Counted from the stretch's first letter, positions 1 through 9,710 are shown. The stretch: DNA of 64,000 nucleotides from Siansivirga zeaxanthinifaciens CC-SAMT-1 (GCF_000941055.1 NZ_CP007202.1:368001-432000), one strand, 5' to 3'. Translations and numbers: made by a program. Notes: generated by a model not told the origin, from the letters alone.

Positions 1-661
1 CGGTGTGTTTTATAAATTGGTCTTTAAGCATATTACGAAAGCCTTCCTGCTTCATGTTTTCCATGAACAAGCTAACCATAGGAGCCGTTTCGCCAATAAT
101 ACCACTATCAATTAAAAACACAGCGCCTTTACCATCTGCTTTTTGAGATGGAATACCGGTGGCTTCAATATTATCTTTAGAATTTATAAGAATAGGAATG
201 CTTAAATAACTATTTAAAGGGTCTAAACCTGAAGATTTTCCGTGGAAAAAAGATTCCATTTCAGAAAAAATTGTTTTTAGAGTTAACAATTTATCTCTTG
301 TTAAATTCTCTAAAACGGTAATTTTATTTTGAGCATATTTATCGTAAATCGCAGCAACTAAAGCACCGCTACTTCCAACACCATAACCTTGTGGTATCGA
401 AGAATCGAAGTACATACCCGCTTCGATATCGCTGTTTAATGCCTCTAAATCGAAAACCACTAAATCTGGATTAATATCGGCCAAATACGTAGCAAATCTT
501 TTTAAACTTTCATTTGATTTTATAGCTGCTTCCGAAGGATTTTCACTTCTTTTTAAAGCACCGTTATAAAAATTATAAGGTATCGATAAACCTTTGGAAT
601 CTTTGATGATTCCATATTCTCCAAAGAGTAATATTTTTGAATAAAATAGTGGTCCTTTCAT
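1..661 (-). CDS. mvk: Mevalonate kinase, 3' part beyond window edge (partial)
   Basis: GHMP-family kinase that would phosphorylate mevalonate in the mevalonate route to isopentenyl diphosphate. Translating the minus strand from the ATG at 661 gives a start reading MKGPLFYSKILLFGEYGIIK. About 110 residues in comes the GHMP glycine/serine motif QGYGVGSSGALVAA, which binds the ATP phosphates. The frame is open to base 1, so the C-terminus lies outside the window. The next gene upstream but one is mvaD on the same strand, which supports the pathway assignment; phosphomevalonate kinase is not in view. The flavobacterial family is divergent from eukaryotic mevalonate kinases, so the exact substrate rests on neighbourhood and motif. 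Confidence 0.82.
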   Translation of the reverse strand, partial: MKGPLFYSKILLFGEYGIIKDSKGLSIPYNFYNGALKRSENPSEAAIKSNESLKRFATYLADINPDLVVFDLEALNSDIEAGMYFDSSIPQGYGVGSSGALVAAIYDKYAQNKITVLENLTRDKLLTLKTIFSEMESFFHGKSSGLDPLNSYLSIPILINSKDNIEATGIPSQKADGKGAVFLIDSGIIGETAPMVSLFMENMKQEGFRNMLKDQFIKHT

Positions 662-697
662 ATTTAGAATGAAAAATTAATAATTTAAAATGAAAAA

Positions 698-1045
698 TTA
701 TTCTTTGGCTGACTTAACAATACTAACTAATAATTTTATCATCTCTTCAGATTTAGACTTATAATTATCAAAAGTTTTTTTATCTATAAATTTTGTTTCA
801 AAAAGAAGATCTAACCAATAAATTGTTTCATTTGCTTCTTTTAAACTAATAGACATTTTGTTAATAAAATCAAGCTTACTTTGTGCAAATTCAGCTTCCC
901 TAATATTAGCTCCAATCGATGTCACTGATTTTAATAACTGCTTGGACATGACATACTCTTTTTGATTGTAAGCCAATTCTCTATATAAATTTACAATTTA
1001 TACAGCAAATTTAAAGCTTTTTTCTTTAACAATATTTTGTTTCAT
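698..1045 (-). pseudogene. Four-helix-bundle (S23 / 23S rRNA intervening-sequence type) protein, interrupted by in-frame TAA
   Basis: The 92-residue frame ending at 698 carries the core of the family (SKQLLKSVTSIGANIREAE, then LDFINKMSISLKEANETIYW). Family members are about 115-120 residues and begin with a conserved helix. That helix is present upstream in the same frame: an ATG at 1045 reads MKQNIVKEKSFKFAV, then TAA at 998-1000, then IVNLYRELAYNQKEY. The stop sits where relatives have a charged residue (Lys or Arg), so AAA to TAA is the simplest change. A TTG at 976 could restart translation of a truncated protein lacking most of helix 1. The gene lies between mvk and mvaD and is probably passively co-transcribed. 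Its cellular role is unknown. Confidence 0.75.
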
Positions 1046-1076
1046 TAATAACTAAATTTAAAAACATTTTTAATTA

Positions 1077-2192
1077 TTAATTATTCATTTTTAATTGATT
1101 TGCTCCAAAACCAATTTCGTCGCAAATATAATGACCATTCTGACAATACGCAACTAACTCATTTTTAATAAATTCCAAAATTTCAGCACTTTCATTTTTA
1201 GGATACAGCACGTGTACATTGGCACCTGCATCTAAAGTAAAACCTACATGTAAACCCGTCGATTCTCTAAACTGCCATATTTTATTAATAATTTCGAGTG
1301 TATTTGGTTTCATTAAAATGAAATAAGGCATACTTGTCATCATCATGGCATGTAATGTTAAGGCCTCACTTTCAATTAATGCAATAAACTTATTTAAGTC
1401 GCCCGATTGTAAAATAGGTTTTAATACTTCAAAATTATCATGGGCTTGCTTAAAACGATTTTGTGCAAAAGGATGCCCATGCATTAAATTATGTCCAACC
1501 GTACTACTAACCTGCTTTTCGCCTTTGTCGACTAACAAAATAGTGTCTTGATACGCTTTAAAATTATCGTGAACTTCATGTGGATATTTCACGCCATACA
1601 AATCGCTAGCCTCTGCCACTGTTTTATTAGCACCCCAAACAATTAGATCGCCTTCAATGCTTCTACAGGCACTTCCCGAACCTAAACGCGCTAAAAACGA
1701 GGCTTTTTTCGTGAAATAATCATTGTTAAAAGACCTTTTGGCTGCGCTCAAGGTTACATCAACTAACTCCTTTTCAATACTCATTAAACACAATGCCAAA
1801 GCACTCATACCACTTGCCGATGAAGCAATACCAGAACTATGAGGAAAGGTATTTTTCGTATCTATTTTAAAATAATAATCTTTTAAAAATGGTAAATACG
1901 CTTCAATGCGCTTAAAAAATATTTCAATTTTAGATTTGAAACTATCCTTTTTTTCTCCATCTAAAAACACATCAAACTCAAATTTTGAGGTATCTTCTTT
2001 TTTTGAATATGTTAAGGTTGTAATGGTTTTACAATTGTTAAGCGTAAAACTGATGGATGGATTTTCTGGAATTTGATCTTTCTTTTTACCCCAATACTTA
2101 ATTAAAGCAATATTACTGGGCGATTCCCAGCTAACACTTCCGTTTTCAATAATTTTTGAAAAGGGTTTAGAAATAAATTGTTTTTCGGTCAT
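1077..2192 (-). CDS. mvaD: Diphosphomevalonate decarboxylase
   Basis: Converts mevalonate diphosphate to isopentenyl diphosphate with ATP, in the cytosol. The 371-residue protein has the family N-terminal signature SPSNIALIKYWGKKKDQIPE followed by NPSISFTL. The GHMP ATP-binding segment FPHSSGIASSASGMSALAL lies near residue 115, and the C-terminal part contains TLDAGANVHVLYP, where the catalytic Asp region is expected. Length fits the family (about 320-400). It reads toward mvk with only the broken four-helix-bundle gene between them, consistent with a mevalonate pathway cluster. Start at 2192 is the ATG preceding TEKQFISKPF; no unusual features. Confidence 0.95.
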   Translation of the reverse strand: MTEKQFISKPFSKIIENGSVSWESPSNIALIKYWGKKKDQIPENPSISFTLNNCKTITTLTYSKKEDTSKFEFDVFLDGEKKDSFKSKIEIFFKRIEAYLPFLKDYYFKIDTKNTFPHSSGIASSASGMSALALCLMSIEKELVDVTLSAAKRSFNNDYFTKKASFLARLGSGSACRSIEGDLIVWGANKTVAEASDLYGVKYPHEVHDNFKAYQDTILLVDKGEKQVSSTVGHNLMHGHPFAQNRFKQAHDNFEVLKPILQSGDLNKFIALIESEALTLHAMMMTSMPYFILMKPNTLEIINKIWQFRESTGLHVGFTLDAGANVHVLYPKNESAEILEFIKNELVAYCQNGHYICDEIGFGANQLKMNN

Positions 2193-2257
2193 TGTTATTT
2201 TAAATCTGCTTGCAAAGATAGTAGTTTATAGTTTTTTGGATGGCAATTATTTAGGGT

Positions 2258-3469
2258 TTAGTTTGAAACGGCCTTAGCCACAATAAACGCCCCTGTCCAT
2301 GCATTTTGAAAGTTGAAACCTCCTGTAATGGCATCAATATTTAAAACTTCACCTGCAAAAAATAAGTTTTCATGAAGCTTACTTTCAAAGGTTTTAAAAT
2401 TAATTTCTTTTAGATCGATACCTCCTGCAGTTACAAATTCATCTTTAAACGTGCTTTTTCCAGTAACATGAAACACGGCTTGAGTAAGTTGCCCGGCTAA
2501 AGTTTCTAACTGCTGTTTATTCATATCTGCCCAACGCGTATCTTCGGTCATAAAAGAAGCCAATACCAACTTATGCCACAAGCGTTTTGGCAAATCGAAT
2601 TGCGTAGATTTAAAAACGGTTTTCTTAGCTAACTCGTGTTTTAAAACCTTTAAAACATCTAAACAATCGTCAAACGTATGTTTAATAAAATTAATCTCTA
2701 TTTGAAAATTATAGTTTCGTTTTGCCAATTCTAGAGCGCCATAAGCCGATAATTTTAAAATCGCGGGCGCACTCATACCAACATGCGTAATTAACAAGGG
2801 GCCTTCGCTATACAAATCGGTTTCCAGAACTTTAATTTCTACTTGTTGCGCAACAACGCCCGGAATATCTTTGATACGCTCGTCTTTTATATCGAATGTA
2901 AACAAAGACGGAACGGGCTGAATAACCGTATGATTTAAGCCTTCTAAAAGTTTCCACATTTTCGGACTACTACCTGTCGCGACAACTAATTTATCTGCAA
3001 CAAAATCGCCTTGAGTTGTTTCAACCACCCACAAATTTTCAGCTTTTTTTATCGCATTCACACCATGATTATACAAAATCTCTACCTGATGCTTTTCGGC
3101 TTCATTTAAAAAACAATCGACAATGGTTTGAGACGAATTGCTCAAAGGAAACATACGTCCGTCTTCTTCAATTTTAAGTTCTACGCCTCTGCTTTCAAAC
3201 CACTCGATGGTATCGCCGGTCATGAACTGATGAAATGGCCCTAACAATTCCTTTTCGCCTCGCGGATAATTTTTAATTAACTCCTTAGGTATAAATTCTG
3301 CATGGGTTACGTTGCATCGCCCACCACCAGAAATTTTAACCTTCTGCAAACCTTCTTTGGCTTTTTCTAAAATGGCAACTTTCAACCCTGGATTTTGCTC
3401 TGCTATATTAATAGCAGCGAAAAAACCTGCGGCACCACCACCAACAATTAGCACATCTTTTTTTATCAT
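2258..3469 (-). CDS. HI0933-like / BaiN-type NAD(P)/FAD-dependent oxidoreductase
   Basis: A 403-residue flavoprotein of the HI0933/BaiN family, cytosolic, physiological substrate not known. The N-terminus has the Rossmann dinucleotide motif DVLIVGGGAAGFFAAINIAE, followed near residue 48 by the family hallmark GGGRCNVTH. The C-terminus has the FAD-contacting stretch ENLFFAGEVLNIDAITGGFN. Length matches the family (about 400). Its ATG overlaps the end of the upstream glycerophosphodiesterase gene by 4 bases (ATGA, 3466-3469), which indicates translational coupling in a minus-strand operon. The enzyme assignment beyond flavoprotein oxidoreductase is not supported by the sequence. Confidence 0.9.
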   Translation of the reverse strand: MIKKDVLIVGGGAAGFFAAINIAEQNPGLKVAILEKAKEGLQKVKISGGGRCNVTHAEFIPKELIKNYPRGEKELLGPFHQFMTGDTIEWFESRGVELKIEEDGRMFPLSNSSQTIVDCFLNEAEKHQVEILYNHGVNAIKKAENLWVVETTQGDFVADKLVVATGSSPKMWKLLEGLNHTVIQPVPSLFTFDIKDERIKDIPGVVAQQVEIKVLETDLYSEGPLLITHVGMSAPAILKLSAYGALELAKRNYNFQIEINFIKHTFDDCLDVLKVLKHELAKKTVFKSTQFDLPKRLWHKLVLASFMTEDTRWADMNKQQLETLAGQLTQAVFHVTGKSTFKDEFVTAGGIDLKEINFKTFESKLHENLFFAGEVLNIDAITGGFNFQNAWTGAFIVAKAVSN

Positions 3470-4155
3470 AATCTATCTGGGTAATCTGATATAATAGCAT
3501 CGACACCATAGGCCTTCACTCGTTCTATGGTTTCACTGTCGTTTACTGTCCATGTATTCACTTTATACCCTTTTTTTTGAGCTGTTTTAACGTTTTCTGA
3601 AGTTAACAAAGCTACATTAGGATGAATGGCCGAAGCCTTTATAGTTTCAGCAAATTCGATAGCCTCGGCAACACTGGCTTTAGTTAAAACCCCCAAAGGT
3701 ATTTTTTTATCGCATGCAAAAACAGCTTCCAACTCGTGATGCTGAAAACTGGATACTAAAAACTGACTGTAAGACCAGCCTTTTTCTTTAATATAATAAT
3801 GAATGGTTTCACAAGTTTTTAAAGCCGTGTTTTTTCCTTTTAACTCAATATTTATAATGTATTTCGCATCTAACAAATCTAAAACCTCATTTAACGTAGG
3901 GATTTCAAACTCATGTTTTACACGTAATTTTTTTAATTCTGAAAGCGTATATTTTGAAATTTCACCAGTTCCGTTGGTTATTCTATCTAAAGTAAAATCA
4001 TGAAAAACCACCAACTCACCTGAAGCACACACATGCACATCGACCTCAACACCATCCACATGATAACTTAAAGCCTTTTTTATCGATTCTAAAGTATTTT
4101 CGGCAACATACGCCATAGCGCCTCGATGTCCCATTTTAAGTATTTTAGTTTTCAT
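3466..4155 (-). CDS. Glycerophosphodiester phosphodiesterase family protein
   Basis: GDPD/UgpQ-type enzyme, expected to hydrolyse glycerophosphodiesters to glycerol-3-phosphate and an alcohol. The 229-residue protein opens with GHRGAMAYVAENT (catalytic His and the HRG motif), then VDGVEVDVHVCASGELVVFH, giving the metal-binding Glu/Asp and second catalytic His. Near the C-terminus is KVNTWTVND and DAIISDYPD, both common to the family. No signal peptide is visible, so it is probably cytosolic. It sits 1 base after the TesB gene and overlaps the flavoprotein gene by 4 bases, so all three are likely co-transcribed. Confidence 0.93.
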   Translation of the reverse strand: MKTKILKMGHRGAMAYVAENTLESIKKALSYHVDGVEVDVHVCASGELVVFHDFTLDRITNGTGEISKYTLSELKKLRVKHEFEIPTLNEVLDLLDAKYIINIELKGKNTALKTCETIHYYIKEKGWSYSQFLVSSFQHHELEAVFACDKKIPLGVLTKASVAEAIEFAETIKASAIHPNVALLTSENVKTAQKKGYKVNTWTVNDSETIERVKAYGVDAIISDYPDRL

Positions 4156-4156
4156 A

Positions 4157-5020
4157 CTACTTTTTTGGTCGCATTAAACCTTCTTGGGCTACCGATGCGA
4201 TTAGTTTGCCATCGCGGGTAAAAATATTACCTCGTGCAAAACCTCGTGCGCCTGTGGCATTGGGAGACTCGATAGAAAACAACAACCAATCGTTAAAATC
4301 GAAATCTCTGAAAAACCACATGGAATGATCTAAACTGGCCGTTTGTGTATTGCCCCAATTGGCTTTACTTGCATGCGGATTTAAAGCAGACACCAAAATA
4401 TTATAGTCGGATATATAAGTTAAAATTTGTTGCTTGGTTGCTAAACTTAAATTTTCAATATCGCCTCTTAATTTAAACCACACATCGCTTACTGGTGGTA
4501 AATCTTTTGGTTCTAAAGGATTGGCAACAGTAACAGGTTTAAAATCTATAGGACGGTCAATTTCAAAAAAAGCTTTAAGCTTTCGCGGTAAAAAATCTTC
4601 AAATTGTCTTAATATATCGGTCCAGCTTAACAATTCTTCTGGTTGTTTTAAATTCGTTTTCATTTTAATTTGATGATCGTAACCTTCTTCTTCCTTATGA
4701 AATGAGGCCGATAAAATAAAAATAACCGTTCCATTCTGACTGGCAGTTACGCGCCTTACCGAAAAACTTCCGCCATCACGTAACACACTTACATTGTAAA
4801 TAATTGGAATATCTAATTGTCCGGCTTCTAAAAAATAAGCATGCAGCGAATGCAAAATACGTCCGTTATGAATGGTTCTAGAAGCCGCATTAATTGCTTG
4901 CGCCAAAACCTGACCTCCAAAAACATAAGCATTACCAATAGTTTTACTAAAACCTTTAAACTCGTTTTCATTAATATTATCTAAAATTAAAAGGTCTAAT
5001 AAATCGTTTACAGAAGTCAT
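4157..5020 (-). CDS. tesB: Acyl-CoA thioesterase II (TesB-type double hotdog)
   Basis: Hydrolyses acyl-CoA to free fatty acid and CoA. The 287-residue length is that of E. coli TesB (286). The first hotdog half contains YVFGGQVLAQAINAASRTI. The second half has ASLDHSMWFFRD (catalytic Asp), SIESPNATGARGFARGNIF and VAQEGLMR near the end (catalytic Gln), matching the Asp-Ser/Thr-Gln triad of the family. It is the first gene of the minus-strand run tesB, glycerophosphodiesterase, flavoprotein. The gene upstream diverges, with 134 bases between. Confidence 0.93.
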   Translation of the reverse strand: MTSVNDLLDLLILDNINENEFKGFSKTIGNAYVFGGQVLAQAINAASRTIHNGRILHSLHAYFLEAGQLDIPIIYNVSVLRDGGSFSVRRVTASQNGTVIFILSASFHKEEEGYDHQIKMKTNLKQPEELLSWTDILRQFEDFLPRKLKAFFEIDRPIDFKPVTVANPLEPKDLPPVSDVWFKLRGDIENLSLATKQQILTYISDYNILVSALNPHASKANWGNTQTASLDHSMWFFRDFDFNDWLLFSIESPNATGARGFARGNIFTRDGKLIASVAQEGLMRPKK

Positions 5021-5154
5021 TTTTTATACTTTTTACTATGAAAGTATAAAGCTATTAAATTCAAAAATAGCTTGCCATATATTTTATAAATAGTTTAAGA
5101 TTTAAAATTTTAAAGTGTTTTATAATGTCTGTATCTTGATTAAAATTTAATTCA

Positions 5155-5961
5155 ATGCCTCTTAAAATTAAAAAACTTGCAGTTTTATCGCTTATATTCT
5201 TTTCATGCAACACCGGAAAACTAAAAGTTGTTGCCGATATTTCCAACGGTCTTAAAGAAGTTTCGACGGCTGAAATTATACCAAATTCTAAGTTGCTTTG
5301 GGTAATTGAAGATGCTGGAAATCAAAACAATTTGTATGGGTTGAATAAAGATGGTGGTATTGTAAAAAATATTGATATTAGTAATGTAATAAACGAAGAT
5401 TGGGAAGATTTAACATCGGACGCGATGGGAAATATTTACATTGGCGACTTTGGAAACAACAATGAAAAACGAAAAAAGTTTAGCATTTATAAAGTAAAAA
5501 ATCCAGCTCATATTAAAGACCATACTACGGCCGATATTATTAATTTCAAGCTGCCAGACGATGTAAAATCGAAAGACTTTGAAGCATTTTTTCTGCTGGA
5601 TGGTTATTTTTATATTTTTTCTAAAGAAACAAAATCCTGCTATTTAATTAAAGTACCCAACCAAATTGGCTACCATGTTGCCGAATTGGTAACCGATTTT
5701 AATTTAGATGGCAAACACAACAAAATTACATCGGCCGATATTAGCGCCGATGGCAAAACGGTTGTTTTACTTAACCATGATAAACTCTGGAAACTTTCAA
5801 ATTTTGAGCCCGATGCTTTTTTTAAAGGAACGGTTGAAGCACTTAAATTCGATCACGATTCTCAAAAAGAAGGGATTTGCTTTAAAAACAACAAAACCGT
5901 TTTAATAACCGATGAAAAAAACGGAACCGAAGGCAATAACGTTTATAGTTTCGATTTATAA
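5155..5961 (+). CDS. Putative lipoprotein with beta-propeller-like repeats
   Basis: A 268-residue protein with a lipobox-like N-terminus (hydrophobic segment then LIFFSCNTG), so probably exported and lipidated at Cys19. After that come short strand-rich repeats such as LLWVIEDAGNQNNLYGLNKD, DAMGNIYIGDFGNN and ISADGKTVVLLNH, a pattern seen in six-bladed propellers of the SdiA-regulated or NHL-like type. No catalytic motif is recognised. It is a single gene, divergent from tesB and convergent with the large phosphoesterase gene, whose stop lies 1 base away. A plausible ligand- or protein-binding surface lipoprotein; function unknown. Confidence 0.72.
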   Translation: MPLKIKKLAVLSLIFFSCNTGKLKVVADISNGLKEVSTAEIIPNSKLLWVIEDAGNQNNLYGLNKDGGIVKNIDISNVINEDWEDLTSDAMGNIYIGDFGNNNEKRKKFSIYKVKNPAHIKDHTTADIINFKLPDDVKSKDFEAFFLLDGYFYIFSKETKSCYLIKVPNQIGYHVAELVTDFNLDGKHNKITSADISADGKTVVLLNHDKLWKLSNFEPDAFFKGTVEALKFDHDSQKEGICFKNNKTVLITDEKNGTEGNNVYSFDL

Positions 5962-5962
5962 A

Positions 5963-8900
5963 TTAAAAATTTAATCCGAAGCCAAACGAGAAGCGCCAAC
6001 CTTCTACACTGTTAAACAAGTTAAAAGTACCCGATAAGCTATCGGCGGCTGTTACCCAAAAACCGCCACCGTAATCGTTGTGCCATTTATTAGAAAAATC
6101 GCCCGCATACCAAACTCTACCAACATCTGCGCCACCAAAAACTCCAATTTGAAGTGGCAAAATATTCGTTTTAAACGACGGAAAACTATAACGCACATCG
6201 GCACTACCTGTTAAAGCATTTCTACCTGTAAAGCGCTGGGTTCTGTAACCTCTTAAACCATTATCGCCACCAATATTTGCCGCTTGATAAAAAATTAAAT
6301 CGTCGCCAAAACGCAACTGACTGCGCACATCGGTTTTTAATACCAGCTTTCTGTTTTTTGATAAACTATTATAAAACCCAAAGTTAGAATTTATATAGGC
6401 ATAAGTGTTTTTTGTGTCTTTAAATTCGGTTTTTCCTCCTACATGAAACTGAAAAACCATACCTCGACTTGGCGTTAACTTATCGTCGAAACTCTCGTAA
6501 TTGTATTGTGCTTCTAAACCACCAAAAAAACGTCTTTTATAAAATTCTTCATTAATAACCGGAGCAAATTCTGAAATAAAACGCCCATCGGTTTTCTGGA
6601 TTTCTATACCTTCAAAAATGGTTCTAACGCCATAATCGCTACCAAAATTTCCTTTTTTAACCATACCAATATTCACCTCAAAAATCCCAGTTTTTACACG
6701 ATTATAGTCTAAATCTAAAACATCATCTTTATTTACAGTTTCATTACCGTAACCAAAAAAGTTATTTGTAAAATTTTCTGAAGTGAATTTTGCAACAACA
6801 TCTAAATTCCAGTCTTGATATATATTAGCAAATTCGCCATTGTAACTAAAAGCAAAACCACTGGTAGCGAAAAAATATCCGCCTTTAAATCGGTGTTGAT
6901 GCGAAAACGGATTGCGTTGAAAACCCTTTACCGTTTTAACAAAGGAAGCACCTACTTGAACACCATCGTCTGGATTAAACCCAATGCTTGGTGTCATGGT
7001 ATTGTTTTTTGTGATGTTCTTTTGAAAATCGAAAAGATTTAAATTATAAACATCGGTTAATTTTATTTGAGCACCATGATTTTCTTGAATTGTATTCTTT
7101 TTAGATTTATGATCGTAAACCTTAATGCGTCTACCATTTTTAATTATGTAGGTGTCGTTTTCTTGTCCGCCAATTAATCGGGTGTAAATTAAATTATTTG
7201 CTTTTCCCGTAACTTCAAAAACATCTTTATCATCTAAACCATAAATCCAAATTTCTTTAGTAACATCGCGATTAAAAGTTTTATCGACTAAAACTTCCCC
7301 TTTTTCACCATCTTTAATTCGTGATATTTTAACATGGGTTTCCTTATCGCCCGTTCTTGTTACTTCTACATAATCATCTTTATCGGTACCAGTTAAAATA
7401 ACCAAGGCATTTAAATAATTATAATAACGGTTTGCAATATCAACTAAATTAGTTCGGCGGCCTTTTAAATTGGCTTTAATTTCCAGTAGGGTTTTATCCT
7501 GAACAGCTTCGGGCACTTTTGTAAAGGCTTTATCTATAACAGCATCTGTAATTTGTTTTTGTAAAAAAACGGCCTGTTCTATCCAATCGTCTTTAGATGA
7601 TTTTTGAATAAGAACACGGTCTAATTTAATTCCAGCGCTATTCATCCAACCGATATCATTTAGGGTGTCGTCATACACCTGAAGCTGTTTGGTAGAACCG
7701 GAAATAATTTTCATAACATCCAGCAAAGCACCGTCGAAATTAGAAAACACCTGGTCGCGGTCGCGAGGTATCGGACTGTAAATTTTATCACCATTTTCAG
7801 CATCAAACTGCGCCCAACGCCACTGGTCTTGATGCCTGTCCCAATCGCCAATTAACATATCGAACAATCGAGCTCTTATAAAATCGCCCTCATTAATTTT
7901 ATATTTTTCGTCTTTACGAACTTTTTCAATAATATCGTGGGTGCTTTCAATATCATCTGGAAATCCAAAATTTCGTTCATCGACATAGTTGTCTTCAGGA
8001 CGCTCTTCAATCATGTATAATTCACCGCCATATTCATCATTAAACTTACCCAAAGCTTTGTGTTTAGGAATAAAATATAACTTAGGATTGGTATGAAAAA
8101 TTTTAGCAGCATTCGATAAATCGGGCACTACGGCAAACGCATACGGGTGAGCCGCGGTGTAGAAATCGAGAATAAGGCCTTCGACCGCTGTTTTTTCAAA
8201 TTCATTTTGAATGTAAGTATCTTTAAACAAAACAGCCTGTAAATATTGTGTGGCACTTTTACGAAGTGCTCGCATATTTAACTCTCTGCCATCTTTGGTT
8301 TTTAAACGCAAAGACCTTGTTTGGTGTCCTCCCCCTTTTCTAACAACTTCCAAACCGCCATACAAAGTATCTAACGTTGCAACTGGCGCTTTTACTTTGG
8401 TACTATACACATCGCGATAATGATTCCCCCAAACCGATTCGAAAAAATCTGTTTTATTGGTTTCTTCTTTTGAATAAATTGAAACTTCTACCGCTGGCGG
8501 AAAAGTATCGGGTAAGGTAGAAACATCAAACGTTTGTTTTACGGGGATTATTTCTTTCTGAAACAACAAGGTAGGTTTGGCCTGTTTAGCTCCAAAAATT
8601 TTAACCCAACTGCTCCCATCTTTAAACACAACTAATTCTGAAAACCCCTGATTACCATAGGCAAACAACCCATTTTTACCAAGGCTCACGGCCGATGTTT
8701 TAGACCCAGCTCCTGAAACTATTTGCTTGATTGTTTTGTTTTCAATGTATTGTAAATTGTGTTCGTGCCCCGAAACAAAAACCACATTACCAGCATCTAA
8801 ACTAATTGTTTCCAAACGACTCATTAACTCGTTGTAACGTTCGTTGTATCTGTCTTGAATAGACACGCCTCCTTGAGTTCTAACTTGCGCCAATAACGAT

Positions 8901-9670
8901 GCTAATCCGGGAAGGGGTATCTTACTTTGGGTTGGGTACAAATGCTTTTTTGCGTCGTAATATCCACCATGAATACCGTTTGTATACATGGGGTGATGCA
9001 TGGCAAAAATCACCGTTTTATTCTGTGCTTTCTTTAACTCGCCCTCTACTTCCAGAAACATACGTTCTCTGGTTTTTATTTCGCAATCGTCGTTTATTGT
9101 TGGATTGTGATTCCAGTTTTCTAGATACCACTGGGTATCTATTATAATTAACTGAATGCTTTCGCTAACAACGACACTTTTTAACGGACAGCCATCTTCT
9201 GGGAGAAACGTGTTTTTCCCTAAAGCATCTTCGATATACTTTTCCTGGCGTTTTAACCCTTTTAATCCTTTCGAATACCAATCGTGATTACCCGGAATAA
9301 AAATAGTTTTGCCTTTAAATTCGTCTACCGAGGTTATTTGCGCATTTAATCCGTTTTCTGCTTTGGTTCGACCTTTTGCGTCTTTATCTGGCATTCCAGA
9401 CGGATAAATATTATCTCCTAGAAACAGCGCATAATCGTCTTTTGTATTTTTGTTAGATATATAGGTTTTAAAAGCTTTTAATCCATCCGATAATTCCCCG
9501 TTTACAGACAATCCACCATCGCCAATTAAATAGAAAACCCTATCAATTTCTTTATCTGGAAATTGATTTTGTTTGAGGTCTTCGCTTGCATATTGCGCTT
9601 TATAACTGGCGCAAGCGTTAATAATTAAAACGATGAAAAAAGATGAAATAAATTTAAAAGTGTAACGCAT
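5963..9670 (-). CDS. Metallophosphoesterase / kinase-like / Omp85 surface-antigen barrel fusion
   Basis: A 1235-residue envelope protein. The N-terminus has a lipobox-like end (IVLIINACASY, Cys20). Residues 45-370 form a calcineurin-like phosphoesterase: GDGG near 50, GDNIYPSG near 85, GNHDWYSKG near 127, MHHPMYTNGIHGG, and GHEHNLQYIE. The last 330 residues or so look like a BamA/TamA-type 16-strand barrel (ANIGGDNGLRGYRTQRFTGR, then VFGGADVGRVW, ending in FSFGFGLNF with a terminal Phe). The middle is not explained by either domain. It has a glycine-rich strand-turn (RKGGGHQTRSLRLKTKDGRE, near 450), GDWDRHQDQW near 610 and PRDRDQVF near 637, which resemble the loop, catalytic DRH and metal-binding acidic motifs of atypical kinases. 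A likely outer-membrane protein; substrate unknown. Confidence 0.85.
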   Translation of the reverse strand: MRYTFKFISSFFIVLIINACASYKAQYASEDLKQNQFPDKEIDRVFYLIGDGGLSVNGELSDGLKAFKTYISNKNTKDDYALFLGDNIYPSGMPDKDAKGRTKAENGLNAQITSVDEFKGKTIFIPGNHDWYSKGLKGLKRQEKYIEDALGKNTFLPEDGCPLKSVVVSESIQLIIIDTQWYLENWNHNPTINDDCEIKTRERMFLEVEGELKKAQNKTVIFAMHHPMYTNGIHGGYYDAKKHLYPTQSKIPLPGLASLLAQVRTQGGVSIQDRYNERYNELMSRLETISLDAGNVVFVSGHEHNLQYIENKTIKQIVSGAGSKTSAVSLGKNGLFAYGNQGFSELVVFKDGSSWVKIFGAKQAKPTLLFQKEIIPVKQTFDVSTLPDTFPPAVEVSIYSKEETNKTDFFESVWGNHYRDVYSTKVKAPVATLDTLYGGLEVVRKGGGHQTRSLRLKTKDGRELNMRALRKSATQYLQAVLFKDTYIQNEFEKTAVEGLILDFYTAAHPYAFAVVPDLSNAAKIFHTNPKLYFIPKHKALGKFNDEYGGELYMIEERPEDNYVDERNFGFPDDIESTHDIIEKVRKDEKYKINEGDFIRARLFDMLIGDWDRHQDQWRWAQFDAENGDKIYSPIPRDRDQVFSNFDGALLDVMKIISGSTKQLQVYDDTLNDIGWMNSAGIKLDRVLIQKSSKDDWIEQAVFLQKQITDAVIDKAFTKVPEAVQDKTLLEIKANLKGRRTNLVDIANRYYNYLNALVILTGTDKDDYVEVTRTGDKETHVKISRIKDGEKGEVLVDKTFNRDVTKEIWIYGLDDKDVFEVTGKANNLIYTRLIGGQENDTYIIKNGRRIKVYDHKSKKNTIQENHGAQIKLTDVYNLNLFDFQKNITKNNTMTPSIGFNPDDGVQVGASFVKTVKGFQRNPFSHQHRFKGGYFFATSGFAFSYNGEFANIYQDWNLDVVAKFTSENFTNNFFGYGNETVNKDDVLDLDYNRVKTGIFEVNIGMVKKGNFGSDYGVRTIFEGIEIQKTDGRFISEFAPVINEEFYKRRFFGGLEAQYNYESFDDKLTPSRGMVFQFHVGGKTEFKDTKNTYAYINSNFGFYNSLSKNRKLVLKTDVRSQLRFGDDLIFYQAANIGGDNGLRGYRTQRFTGRNALTGSADVRYSFPSFKTNILPLQIGVFGGADVGRVWYAGDFSNKWHNDYGGGFWVTAADSLSGTFNLFNSVEGWRFSFGFGLNF

Positions 9671-9710
9671 TCAATAATTGTAGAATTTTTATAAAGATAC
9701 AAAGGAAATT

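Noticed and set aside
1345..1551. Plus-strand open frame inside mvaD
   Set aside because: It lies wholly inside the clear mvaD gene on the other strand and has no family features.
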